Of a DNA stretch of 35,315 nucleotides, positions 6,681 through 16,686 are shown piece after piece. Position numbers and translations under genes: made by a program. Numbering within the stretch: the first letter of the stretch is position 1; each line of letters opens with the position of its first letter. The DNA is from Clostridiales bacterium (GTDB lineage Bacteria; Bacillota; Clostridia; Oscillospirales; Oscillospiraceae): assembly GCA_021205725.1 (NCBI GenBank), contig JAJPWY010000087.1:1-35315 (forward strand). Reading direction: 5' to 3'. The notes below the pieces were generated by a model. That model worked only from the letters and a program-made list of their open reading frames with translations. It did no database searches and was not told where the DNA came from.

Positions 6681-7160
6681 ATGCGCCTGTTTACCGACGA
6701 GGAGATCCGGGCCTTTTTCCGGTGCGTCTCCTCTCTGACGGCGGACAGCCGGGTGCGTCGCCTGCGCACCATACCGCACCACCGCTGGACGAACCGCTAT
6801 GAGCACGTCCTGCTGGTGTCCTACATATCCTTTGCTCTGGCCCGCCGCTGGCACTGGGACAGCCGGGCGGCGGCCCGGGCGGGCCTGCTCCATGACCTGT
6901 TTTTTCAGGAGGCGGACAGCAGTCTGTCCCTCTGTCTCCATCACCCGGAGATGGCGGCGGAGAACGCCGAGCAGGTCACGCACCTGACAGAGCGGGAGCG
7001 GAACATCATCCTCTCCCATATGTGGCCCGCCGGGAGATACCTTCCCCGGAGCCGGGAGGCCTGGCTGGTGAATCTGGTGGACGATCTCGTCGCCCTGCTG
7101 GATCTGTCTCATCTCAGCGGTCGATGGAGCCGCCGACTGGGGACGACGGCCGGGAGGTGA
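6681..7160 (+). CDS. HD-domain phosphohydrolase, unknown substrate
   Basis: 159 residues. The HD metal-binding pattern is visible: H42 (YEHVLLVSY), H71-D72 (GLLHDLFF), H113 (LSHMWP) and D135 (NLVDDLVAL). HD proteins hydrolyse phosphoester bonds in nucleotides or related compounds; the substrate cannot be told from sequence. Start: ATG 7 bases after GGAGGT, with a promoter about 45 bases upstream, which rules out the longer frame starting at 6429. It appears monocistronic, bounded by a terminator. The basic N-terminal stretch (RVRRLRTIPHHRWTNRYEH) is common to small clostridial HD proteins. Confidence 0.85.
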   Translation: MRLFTDEEIRAFFRCVSSLTADSRVRRLRTIPHHRWTNRYEHVLLVSYISFALARRWHWDSRAAARAGLLHDLFFQEADSSLSLCLHHPEMAAENAEQVTHLTERERNIILSHMWPAGRYLPRSREAWLVNLVDDLVALLDLSHLSGRWSRRLGTTAGR

Positions 7161-7182
7161 ACCGCTGCCCGGCCCGGCAGAA

Positions 7183-7222
7183 CAAAAGCAGGTCAGGGGA
7201 TATCCCCCTTGACCTGCTTTTG
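7183..7222. terminator. bidirectional intrinsic terminator
   Basis: A stem with AAAGCAGGTCA pairing to TGACCTGCTTT, extended by an inner GGGGATATCCCC palindrome, with TTTT downstream on the plus strand and T-rich sequence on the minus strand. It separates the convergent HD gene and the large minus-strand gene. Confidence 0.8.
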
Positions 7223-7240
7223 CTTTGGAATAAGGCGGCG

Positions 7241-10200
7241 TCAGAACTTGTCTGCACCGTTGGAGATGAGCAGAGTGGGCACCAGCCAGGCCAGCAGGAA
7301 CACCAGGATGTTCAGCGGGCTCAGAGAGGCGTAGGCGCTCATCAGGGTCAGGTAGAAGCCCAGCAGCGCCCCGATCACCGAGGCGGCCACGGTGAGCACG
7401 GTGTTCAGCCGCACCACCGTCACCAGACGGCGGCCGCCCAGAATGGCGGCGGTATAGGCCTCCACCCCCTCCCGGAAGATCAGCGCTCCCAGGGTTTCGT
7501 TGTGGGGCTGACCCTTTGCGGAGAGGGCGAACCGATGCTCCACCGAGGGATACTGCATCCGATCCACCGGGAGGCGGAACCGCTGGCGCAGCACCGCCGG
7601 GGTGATGTTGAAGTCCCGGGTGGCCAGAATGGGATGGATGCCGGCGGCGACGAGGTAGTTCACCGCAGGCCGAACCTGGGGCGGCAGGCTGTAGATTAGA
7701 GGAAACACCCCCTGGAGCTGTCCGTTGATGGCGCAGAACACGGCGTTTCGCACCTGATAGCCCGGGCTGATCTCGATCTTCATCACCTGCATAAAGTCCG
7801 CCGTACCCACCAGCACCTGATCTCCCCGGATCATGCCGGAAAAGCCTCCGGCATTGGAGTAGCTCAGATCGTCCACCCGGCGGTAGAAGCCGCCGTGGAT
7901 GCGAACCAGGTCGTCAAATACCCCGGCCAGGCCCACGTCTGCCTCCCGGATGATGGAGGCGGTGCAGCCGATGAGCTTTTCCAGGGAGACGTAGCCGAAG
8001 CTGCGGATGTCCTTCCGCTCCACCGAGCCCTCCGGGAACAGATCCCGGTCGGTGAACACGATACCCGCCTCTCCCTGCATGGAGGCGGCGCCGTCCCACC
8101 CGGCGATCACCGCTCCGGCGGAGTGGAGACGCTTCACCAGCCGGGCATAGGGCAGCCCGTAGGCCAGGGTCGCAGACAGGGGAGTGGCCAGGATAAAGAT
8201 GACCGACCAGCTCCAGATGAGCCGCTGGGGAGCGCCCTGGCCTACGGCAGACATGACGCCAAAGGCGAGACAGGCGATCATCATCACCGGGGCGGCATAG
8301 CGGTACACCTGCTCCGCCCCGTCCAGATCCTGCATCTGACGGCCAAAGCCCCGGGCGGAGCCGGGCTCCTTCATAAAGGTGCCCCGATCCTCCCACTTGT
8401 CCTCGTCCATGGTCAGGCGCTCAAAGCTGCTGCGGGCGGCCACGTCCTCGGAGGAGCGCTTCTGCCCCTCCTTTTTCCGGCTGTTGCCCCAGGCCACCGT
8501 CCACAGGCTCAGGGCCGCAAAGCCGCAGAAGGGCAGGGGGCCCTCCCGACTCAGGGCGGCATACCACAGGGCGTCGATCAGGGTGAATACCACCCCGATG
8601 GAGGACAGGGTATTCAGCCCCGGACGGCCCCGGAACAGCTGGAGGATACCCTCCAGCAGGGTGTCCAGACCCACGACACAGGCGGCCAGCAGGCCCACCG
8701 CCAGCAGCAGCCCGGTGATACGCAGATCCTCGCTGAGCAGTGTCCCGGTGAGGAAGGGGAGTGCGTCATCCGCTACCGCTGTGATCCCCAGCAGGACGAC
8801 AGCGATGGCCAGCTGGAAGGGCAGACGGCCCCGAACGCTCCGCCAGCTCCCGTTGTAGATCCGGGCCAGCTCCCGGGGAGAGGTGTCCGGGATACGCCGG
8901 GCGGAATGCTTGTCCCGCTCCGGCTTTTTTTGCTTTTTGGGCTTGCGGGGAGGCCGCTCCTCGTCAGTGCCGGGGATGTGCTGCTCGGCCATGCGCTGCA
9001 TGGCCTCCTCCTCCTGCCCCTCCTCGCTCTCGCTCTGGAACATGGAGTCGGCAAACTGGTTGGCCCGCTCCTCCATCTCCTCCAGCTTCCGCTGGAGCAG
9101 ACCGGGCTGCTCCGGGGGCGGCATCTCCACCACGTTGTCCTTGGGGGTTTTCCGGCGGACAGGCGGGGAGACCGACTCCTCCTCCGGCGTCTCGTCGGTC
9201 CGGGCCTTGCGCCGGGAGGCCCGCTCCTGCTCCCGGATGCGCCGCTCCTCCTCCTGGGCGGTGCGGCGATCCTTCTCCTCGGTGCGCCGCCGCTCCTCGG
9301 CAGCGGCCCTCCGTTTGGCCCACTCTCTTTGCAGATTGGCTCCTATGACGGCTGCTCCCGCAGCTGCCCGCCGGAGCAGGCCAGAGCCACGCTCCGGACG
9401 CTCCAGCAGAGACTCGTCCGGCACGTCCTCGTCCCAGTCCTCCGGCGATTCGGAGGCCTCATCCTCCTCGTCCTCCTCATCCACAGGCTCAGACCGGGAC
9501 GGCTCCCAGGCAACGGCATCGGAGGGCGAAATCTCCCGGGACTCCGGTGGGGTGGCATCCTCCTGAGATGGGGGCTCTGTGGGCTCATCCGGGGCCAGAC
9601 CGGGAATGACCATCTGTTCCCAGCCGTCGTCCGCTGGGGTTTCCTCCGGGACGGGACGGCGGGGTTCAATCTCCGTCTCGTCCTGGTCAAAGGCCCGTCG
9701 GTCAGCGGACTCGTCCTGGGCGGCGTCCTCCCGCTTGCGGACGTGGAGGGTCAACACCTGTACCCGGCGCTCCTCCTGGACGGAGGGCTTTTTGGGCGGC
9801 TCCCGGTATTCCGGGGTCTGGGCCAGCTTTTCCCACTCGGAATCGCTGAGCGGCACGTCGTCGGGAATGTCCTCCGGTGGCGGAGCATCCTCCGGCTCCT
9901 CCGGAATCTCGGTCTCCGGCGGCTCCTCCAGGGTCGGTTCCTCTGCCGTCTCTCTCAGTTCCGGTAGCTCCGGTGTCTCGACCGGTTCCGGTTGCTCCGG
10001 TGTCTCGGGCGGTTCCGGTTGCTCCGGTAGCTCTGTCGGTTCCGGCTCCTCCGGCGGCTGAGCGGCTGACCGGGCAGGGATCGGCTCCTCCTGCCGCATA
10101 TGGCTGGGAGGGAGAATGTCGGTGAGCAGCTCCGGGCCCTCATCCGCAGGGGCGGGCTCACCCTCGTCCACCGGGTCATCGGGTATGTAAGCCGAGACCG

Positions 10201-10768
10201 GCGGCTCACTCCGGGGCGGCTCCTCCTGGGGCTTTGGCGTCTCCCGCCGGAACAGGCGGAACAACGGCAGCTCCCACAGAGAGCGGCGGCGCTTTTTTGC
10301 GGGGGCCTCTGCTACCGTCGGCTCCGGCGGGGCGGAGGGCTCCTCTACGAGCGCCGATACCTCCTCCGGCAGCTCCTCTAAGGGCGCTGTCGGCTCCGGC
10401 TCCTCCTCCGGTTCCGGTTCCGGCTCCGGCTCCGGCTCTGCCGGAACGACCTGAGCGGGTTCCGGCTGCTCTGCCCGTTGAAAGCGCTGGCGGGGACGAT
10501 CCGGTTCCGGGGCGGGAGGCGCAGTCTCCTCCGGAGCAGGCGGAATGGCCTCCGCCTCCGGCTCTGTCTCCTCTCCCCAGGATCCCATCAGGGAGCGAAT
10601 CTGCTCCCGCATGGCCGCCACGTTGGAGTCGACGCCGTCATCCGGGTCAGGAGCTTCCTGCACCGGAGAGGGCTCCGGAGCGGGGGGAGGGACAGCCTCC
10701 GGCTCCCGGATGGTTTTCAGCAGACCGTCGATGTCCAGCTCGTCCGGCTGTCTGTTTTCGTTCGTCAC
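7241..10768 (-). CDS. large acidic/proline-rich protein with a degenerate P1B-type ATPase membrane module
   Basis: 1175 residues. Residues 1 to about 470 are low complexity, rich in Pro and Glu, with repeats such as EPEPEPEPEEEPEPT and PEQPEPPETPEQPEP. A basic charged stretch follows (RRRTEEKDRRTAQEEERRIR, about 485-530). From about 650 there are membrane helices whose order mirrors P1B-type ATPases. ILATPLSATLA replaces the helix with the CPC motif. IVFTDRDLFPEG (about 903-914) sits where VVFDKTGTLTEG should be, so the phosphorylated Asp is Thr. VLVGTADFM resembles the N-domain VLVGN. RPAVNYLVAAGIHPILATRD replaces RP.A...L..AGI...LTGD, and two C-terminal helices end the protein. All catalytic motifs are lost, so transport by phosphorylation is unlikely. 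GTG start with AGGGTGA upstream, 17 bases after rlmB, probably cotranscribed. Function unknown. Confidence 0.8.
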   Translation of the reverse strand: MTNENRQPDELDIDGLLKTIREPEAVPPPAPEPSPVQEAPDPDDGVDSNVAAMREQIRSLMGSWGEETEPEAEAIPPAPEETAPPAPEPDRPRQRFQRAEQPEPAQVVPAEPEPEPEPEPEEEPEPTAPLEELPEEVSALVEEPSAPPEPTVAEAPAKKRRRSLWELPLFRLFRRETPKPQEEPPRSEPPVSAYIPDDPVDEGEPAPADEGPELLTDILPPSHMRQEEPIPARSAAQPPEEPEPTELPEQPEPPETPEQPEPVETPELPELRETAEEPTLEEPPETEIPEEPEDAPPPEDIPDDVPLSDSEWEKLAQTPEYREPPKKPSVQEERRVQVLTLHVRKREDAAQDESADRRAFDQDETEIEPRRPVPEETPADDGWEQMVIPGLAPDEPTEPPSQEDATPPESREISPSDAVAWEPSRSEPVDEEDEEDEASESPEDWDEDVPDESLLERPERGSGLLRRAAAGAAVIGANLQREWAKRRAAAEERRRTEEKDRRTAQEEERRIREQERASRRKARTDETPEEESVSPPVRRKTPKDNVVEMPPPEQPGLLQRKLEEMEERANQFADSMFQSESEEGQEEEAMQRMAEQHIPGTDEERPPRKPKKQKKPERDKHSARRIPDTSPRELARIYNGSWRSVRGRLPFQLAIAVVLLGITAVADDALPFLTGTLLSEDLRITGLLLAVGLLAACVVGLDTLLEGILQLFRGRPGLNTLSSIGVVFTLIDALWYAALSREGPLPFCGFAALSLWTVAWGNSRKKEGQKRSSEDVAARSSFERLTMDEDKWEDRGTFMKEPGSARGFGRQMQDLDGAEQVYRYAAPVMMIACLAFGVMSAVGQGAPQRLIWSWSVIFILATPLSATLAYGLPYARLVKRLHSAGAVIAGWDGAASMQGEAGIVFTDRDLFPEGSVERKDIRSFGYVSLEKLIGCTASIIREADVGLAGVFDDLVRIHGGFYRRVDDLSYSNAGGFSGMIRGDQVLVGTADFMQVMKIEISPGYQVRNAVFCAINGQLQGVFPLIYSLPPQVRPAVNYLVAAGIHPILATRDFNITPAVLRQRFRLPVDRMQYPSVEHRFALSAKGQPHNETLGALIFREGVEAYTAAILGGRRLVTVVRLNTVLTVAASVIGALLGFYLTLMSAYASLSPLNILVFLLAWLVPTLLISNGADKF

Positions 10769-10785
10769 AGTATCACCCTATCTCA

Positions 10786-11571
10786 TCATCCGTTCCCGCC
10801 CAGGCGCTGGCGCACCGCCTCATAGAGCAAAATCGCCGCCGCCGCAGACGCGTTGAGTGAATTCAGCTTTCCCTTCATGGGAATACTGACGGTAAAATCG
10901 CAGTTCTCCGCCACCAGGCGGCTCATGCCGCTGCCCTCGGAGCCGATGACGATGGCGGCGGGGCCCTTCAGGTCGGCGTCGTAGAGACTGACGCTGCCCT
11001 CCGCCGCCGTGCCGAACACCCAGAGGCCCTCCTCCTTCAGCTCCTTCAGGCAGGCGGTCAGGTTGGGCACCCTCGCCACCGGCACATAGGACACCGCTCC
11101 TGCGGAGGTCTTGGCCACCACAGCGGTCAGCCCGGCGCTCCGGCGCTTGGGGATAATGACCCCATGGGCACCGGCACACTCGGCGGTGCGGATCACCGCC
11201 CCCAGATTGTGGGGGTCGGACAGCTCGTCACACACCAGCACCAGGGGCGGCTCCCCCTTTTGCCGGGCGGCGGCCAGAATGTCCTCCACGCTGGCGTACT
11301 CCCGGACGGCGGCGATGGCGATGACCCCCTGGTGGGCGTGGGTCTGGCTCATATGATCCAGCTTCCGCCGATCCACGTCTACCACCACGATGCCCTTCTC
11401 CCGGGCCTTTGCCGCAATATGTCCCAGGGCTGCGTCCGTCTCTCCCCGGGCGATCATGATCTTGTCGATATTCGTCCCGGCCCGAAGCGCCTCGATCACC
11501 GCATTGCGGCCCTCGATCACGCCGTCCGCCGGGCTGTCCGGCTCGGTGCGCCGGTCTCTTTTGTCGTTCAA
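10786..11571 (-). CDS. rlmB: 23S rRNA (guanosine-2'-O-)-methyltransferase RlmB/TrmH family
   Basis: 261 residues. An S-adenosylmethionine-dependent SPOUT (alpha/beta knot) methyltransferase acting on 2'-O of rRNA or tRNA. An N-terminal substrate-binding domain (VIEGRNAVIEALRAGTNIDK) precedes the SpoU motifs: NLGAVIRTAECAG (motif 1), IVIGSEGSGMSRL (motif 2) and IPMKGKLNSLNASAAAAI (motif 3). Start: the TTG at 11569-11571 (LNDKRDRR) has AGAGGTG 6 bases upstream. An ATG further up at 11655 lies upstream of the likely -10 element and has no ribosome binding site. First gene of a two-gene minus-strand unit with the pseudo-ATPase. Firmicutes members are commonly called RlmB; the exact target nucleotide is inferred. 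Confidence 0.93.
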   Translation of the reverse strand: MNDKRDRRTEPDSPADGVIEGRNAVIEALRAGTNIDKIMIARGETDAALGHIAAKAREKGIVVVDVDRRKLDHMSQTHAHQGVIAIAAVREYASVEDILAAARQKGEPPLVLVCDELSDPHNLGAVIRTAECAGAHGVIIPKRRSAGLTAVVAKTSAGAVSYVPVARVPNLTACLKELKEEGLWVFGTAAEGSVSLYDADLKGPAAIVIGSEGSGMSRLVAENCDFTVSIPMKGKLNSLNASAAAAILLYEAVRQRLGGNG

Positions 11572-11631
11572 TGGAGACACCTCTCGTTTCGCAACGGTTA
11601 CGGGACGGAGGCCCCGTGACCGGATAAATGC

Positions 11632-11640
11632 AGTATACCA
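11632..11640 (-). promoter_or_regulatory. extended -10 promoter of rlmB
   Basis: On the minus strand TGGTATACT (TGn plus TATACT), a typical extended -10 element 60 bases upstream of the TTG start. The -35 is weak (TTTTTA). Confidence 0.55.
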
Positions 11641-11722
11641 CATTTCGACGGCCATAAAAAGGTGGAATCCAAATTCTTCACAAGTCTTTCGACCTTTTAC
11701 AGAATGTTCACGGGGCTTTTCC

Positions 11723-11751
11723 TTGTTTTTGCCCCGGCCCTGTGCTATATT
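11723..11751 (+). promoter_or_regulatory. promoter of ftsH
   Basis: TTGTTT (11723-11728), a 17-base spacer and TATATT (11746-11751). No CtsR or HrcA operator was noticed. Confidence 0.65.
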
Positions 11752-11800
11752 ATACGATGATTAGTATCAGCTGCGGCCTGCGGCGGAAATGAAGAGGGTT

Positions 11801-13933
<2,133 letters not shown>

Positions 13934-13949
13934 ATGAACAGACGCTCAC

Positions 13950-13977
13950 CGCCCCCGGCGCATCTGCGCCGGGGGCG
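13950..13977. terminator. GC-rich hairpin after ftsH
   Basis: Thirteen paired bases (CGCCCCCGGCGCA with TGCGCCGGGGGCG) around a two-base TC centre, 17 bases after the ftsH stop. The plus-strand downstream sequence has no T-run, so termination efficiency is uncertain, but no other candidate lies nearby. Confidence 0.6.
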
Positions 13978-13980
13978 TCA

Positions 13981-14146
13981 GTCTGTCAAACAGCCCTCGA
14001 TCATCGTCAGACCGAAGGAAAACGGAGCGCCGCCCTGAGCGTGGGGCTGTGCCTATCGTAGAAATGAGGGTCGATATCCCGGCACAGCCCCATTTCCCCG
14101 GGGCAGCGAAAAGGAAGGGGCAGCACCGTCTGCTCGTTCGACAGAC
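13981..14146. other. compact non-coding region with nested inverted repeats (candidate structured RNA or small MITE)
   Basis: The region is bounded by GTCTGTCAAAC (13981-13991) and GTTCGACAGAC (14136-14146), an 11-bp inverted pair with one mismatch that becomes a G-U wobble on the minus-strand RNA. Inside, a 12-bp perfect inverted repeat TGGGGCTGTGCC (14042-14053)/GGCACAGCCCCA (14081-14092) encloses a further TATCG/CGATA stem. Small open frames here have no ribosome binding site and no known domain. It could be a structured RNA or a short non-autonomous insertion. No promoter was recognised. Confidence 0.45.
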
Positions 14147-14187
14147 AAAATCGCACCGAAGCACTTTGAGCGCTTCGGTGCGATTTT
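14147..14187. terminator. bidirectional terminator at the end of the PrsA-like gene
   Basis: A perfect 16-bp stem (AAAATCGCACCGAAGC with GCTTCGGTGCGATTTT) and a 9-base loop. A/T runs at both ends serve either strand. It lies 16 bases past the stop of the minus-strand lipoprotein gene. Confidence 0.88.
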
Positions 14188-14202
14188 ACATAGTCGGGGA
14201 GG

Positions 14203-15588
14203 TTATTCCTCCGTGGTGTCCTCGGCGGTATCGTCAGTGGCCTCGGTGTCCTCCGCAGTATCGGTATCCTCGGTGGTATCAGCGTCCTCCGCAGTATCGG
14301 TATCCTCGGTGGTATCGGTGTCCTCCACAGTGTCGGTATCCTCAGTGGTATCGGCGTCCTCAGACTCCTCCTCCTCTGCAGCGGCGGCCTCCTCCTCGGC
14401 GGCGATGGCGGACTGGAGGGCGATAATCCGCTCGAAGCAGGCCTGCCAGTCCATGCCGTCCAGAGCCTCAGAGGTCTCGAAGGTGGCGGCGTTCATCCAC
14501 TCGTCGATCTGGGAATTGTACAGGTCGGAGATATAGTCGTCCTCAATTTCAGCCAGAGTGTCCTCGCTGTAGTCCAGGCGGAGAATGACGAAATAGCCGT
14601 AATCCGTCTCGTCGGTCATGCCGACCTCGCCCACCTCCAGGGTCTCGACCAGCTCCCGGAAACCGTCTACCAGGGAGTCGTCGCTGTCAAAGGTGTACTC
14701 GTCGGTGTTCTCATCATAGTTGCTCTCCGCCTGGTATTCGGCGAAGGTGTCCTCCAGCTCGTCGGCGCTGACGCCCTGGAGGGCGTCGTAGATGGCCTGG
14801 GCGGCCTCCTGCTGAGCGGCCCGGCCGTCGTCGTCATCCTCCAAGTCGGCGGTGTACAGCAGGATATAACGGCAGGTGTAGTAGCCCTGCTCCTCGGCAT
14901 AGTCGGCGATGGTCTCGTCAGTGGGCTCATACTCGCCGCCCTCGCCGTAGAGGTAATCCTGAAGGTTGGTGGCCTGGCAGGACTCCCGATAGGCCTCCTC
15001 CAGACCCTCGGCGTTGGTGGTGTAGTACAGCAGAGCGTTGTCGTTGTAGTTGGTGAGAACCTCGGACAGGCTGGTCTCCTGATCCTCGGAGAGGGTGATA
15101 CCATACTCGTCCGCCTTGTCGTTGAGCACGGCGTACATCTCGGAGATGTTGGAGGCCATATAGACCAGAGTGTCGGCGACGGTGGAGCCCTCGTCCTCAT
15201 CCACCACCTCGGTCACATCGAAGGTGTAGCCGTAGTAGTAATAATAGTAGTAGGAATAGTAGTTGTAATAGTAGGTCAGCCAGTAGAAATAGAGGTTGGC
15301 GGGAATCTCGGCGCCGTCAGCAGTGATCACCGTGTCGCTGGCAGAGATAGCGCCGTCGGTGACATAGGCGATGGGATCAGCCTTGGCCTCCTCCGGGATC
15401 TCGGTCAGGGTGAGCGTCTCCTCAGTGGAGTCGTCCGTGGTGTCATCGGTGGATTCGGTGGAATCCTCTGTGGTGTCGGAGGTGGTGGAGTCGGTGGTGT
15501 CCTCGTCCTCGGTGGTGGAGCCGCAGCCGGCCAGCAGGCTCATGACCATCAGCATTGCCAGCAGCAGTGCGCCGATACGTTTCTTCAT
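14203..15588 (-). CDS. PrsA/SurA-like foldase lipoprotein, highly acidic, with low-complexity tail
   Basis: 461 residues. A lipoprotein signal peptide (KKR, hydrophobic core, lipobox LLAGC with Cys22) anchors it outside the membrane. A Thr/Ser/Asp/Glu-rich spacer (23-60) follows. A SurA_N-like helical region starts with a striking tyrosine cluster at residues 100-121. Residues around 235-350 (CRYILLYTA ... LVDGFRELVETLEVGEVG ... YGYFVILRL) match a divergent parvulin peptidyl-prolyl isomerase domain. The last 60 residues are tandem EDTDT-type hexads. The predicted charge is extremely negative. Role: folding of secreted proteins, by family. ATG start with AAAGGATC about 10 bases upstream; own promoter and terminator. 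The family call is good; isomerase activity is unproven. Confidence 0.8.
   Translation of the reverse strand: MKKRIGALLLAMLMVMSLLAGCGSTTEDEDTTDSTTSDTTEDSTESTDDTTDDSTEETLTLTEIPEEAKADPIAYVTDGAISASDTVITADGAEIPANLYFYWLTYYYNYYSYYYYYYYGYTFDVTEVVDEDEGSTVADTLVYMASNISEMYAVLNDKADEYGITLSEDQETSLSEVLTNYNDNALLYYTTNAEGLEEAYRESCQATNLQDYLYGEGGEYEPTDETIADYAEEQGYYTCRYILLYTADLEDDDDGRAAQQEAAQAIYDALQGVSADELEDTFAEYQAESNYDENTDEYTFDSDDSLVDGFRELVETLEVGEVGMTDETDYGYFVILRLDYSEDTLAEIEDDYISDLYNSQIDEWMNAATFETSEALDGMDWQACFERIIALQSAIAAEEEAAAAEEEESEDADTTEDTDTVEDTDTTEDTDTAEDADTTEDTDTAEDTEATDDTAEDTTEE
14213..14365. repeat. 18-bp-period tandem repeat in the lipoprotein 3' end
   Basis: The plus strand shows repeated units like GGTATCCTCGGTGGTATC alternating with GTCCTCCGCAGTATC. 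They encode the (E-D-T/A-D-T-x)n tail of the lipoprotein. Such repeats can change length by slippage. Confidence 0.75.
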
Positions 15589-15656
15589 TTTTCATCAGAT
15601 CCTTTCTGCGAAACCCGGAGCAGATCCCTCCGGGGATATGTCCAGACGCTTCTGCT

Positions 15657-15685
15657 ATTGTAACAGAGCGGCGGCAAAATTACAA
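15657..15685 (-). promoter_or_regulatory. promoter of the PrsA-like gene
   Basis: On the minus strand TTGTAA (15680-15685), a 17-base spacer and TACAAT (15657-15662), 68 bases upstream of the ATG. Confidence 0.7.
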
Positions 15686-15930
15686 CCGTTCTTCCCAAAA
15701 AGTTCTTTCTTTCGTCGCCGGGGCCATAGAAGCCCGGGGCGAAGGGCGCATTTAAATGGAATTAAGGAAAAATTAAGACAAATTTTCATGAATATGCCGG
15801 GTTTCCGGTGTATGATGCCTCTTGCCGGAGCGGAGAGGCGCCGCCGCCCGGCGAAAATCGAATGGGGACGGCCCGGTTCGTCCCTGCCCTCCCAAATGCC
15901 TTCGGGAGGACAATGAGAGGTGAAAGCCAA

Positions 15931-16596
15931 ATGAACGCTGTGAAACGTCTTGTCCGGAGATACCCTCAGCTCTGGACGCTCGCCTATTTTGCCCTGTATC
16001 TCCCCTGGTTTGCCCTGCTGGAGAGCCGGAGTGCCGGGGACTGTGTCATCCTACAGCTGCCGGTTGACCGGATGATTCCCTTCTGTGAGTATTTTGTCGT
16101 TCCCTACCTGCTGTGGTTCCCCTATGTGGGGGCGGCGCTGGCTTATCTGCTGCTGAAGCGGCCCAGAGGAGAATATTACCGGTTTGCGGGCGTGCTCTTT
16201 GGAGGGATGACGGTCTGTCTGGTGCTGTACACCTGCTTCTACACCGGCCTGAACCTACGGCCTGCCATCGACCCGGAGAAGAACGTCTTTACCTGGCTGG
16301 TGAGCCGCATCTGGGCGGTGGACACCAGCACCAACGTCTGTCCCAGCATCCACGTCCACGCCACCCTGACCGTCCAGGCGGCCCTGACCCGCTGCGGACT
16401 GGGGCGCCGCCGTCCGGCGCTCTACCGGGCCAGCGGCGTCTTGGCGGTGCTCATCATCCTGTCCACCGTGTTTCTCAAACAGCACTCGGTGCTGGACGTG
16501 GCTTGTGCCTTCCTGCTGGCGGGAGTGATGCACCGGGCGGTCTATGGAGTCTCTCCCGCCTGCTGGCCCTCCCGGAGCCCACTGGCCCGGACGTGA
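15931..16596 (+). CDS. PAP2-superfamily membrane phosphatase
   Basis: 221 residues with five or six membrane helices. The phosphatidic-acid-phosphatase-type signature is present in short form: LRP at 109-111, CPSIHVH at 137-143 (PSxH) and STVFLKQHSVLD at 178-189 (catalytic His185 and Asp189). The usual Ser-Arg before motif 3 reads Ser-Thr. This form resembles the PAP2 branch acting on lipid or polyprenyl phosphates; the substrate is unknown. Start: ATG 15931 has AGAGGTGA upstream; an alternative ATG at 15913 also has GGGAGG, giving six more residues. It is followed by a LysR-type regulator with its own promoter. Confidence 0.85.
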   Translation: MNAVKRLVRRYPQLWTLAYFALYLPWFALLESRSAGDCVILQLPVDRMIPFCEYFVVPYLLWFPYVGAALAYLLLKRPRGEYYRFAGVLFGGMTVCLVLYTCFYTGLNLRPAIDPEKNVFTWLVSRIWAVDTSTNVCPSIHVHATLTVQAALTRCGLGRRRPALYRASGVLAVLIILSTVFLKQHSVLDVACAFLLAGVMHRAVYGVSPACWPSRSPLART

Positions 16597-16615
16597 CGTC
16601 CCGGCCAAAAAGAGC

Positions 16616-16644
16616 TTGACGTTCCCCGGATTCCGTCCTATCAT
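16616..16644 (+). promoter_or_regulatory. promoter of the LysR/nitroreductase operon
   Basis: TTGACG (16616-16621), a 17-base spacer and TATCAT (16639-16644), 42 bases before the LysR start. Confidence 0.7.
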
Positions 16645-16686
16645 GGGAGCAGAAGCGGTTGCCGAGACCGCCGGGGAGGTGCTCTG

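Noticed and set aside
7895..9967. 690-codon plus-strand frame opposite the pseudo-ATPase
   Set aside because: Low-complexity shadow of a Pro/Glu-rich gene; no domain seen and no start signal.
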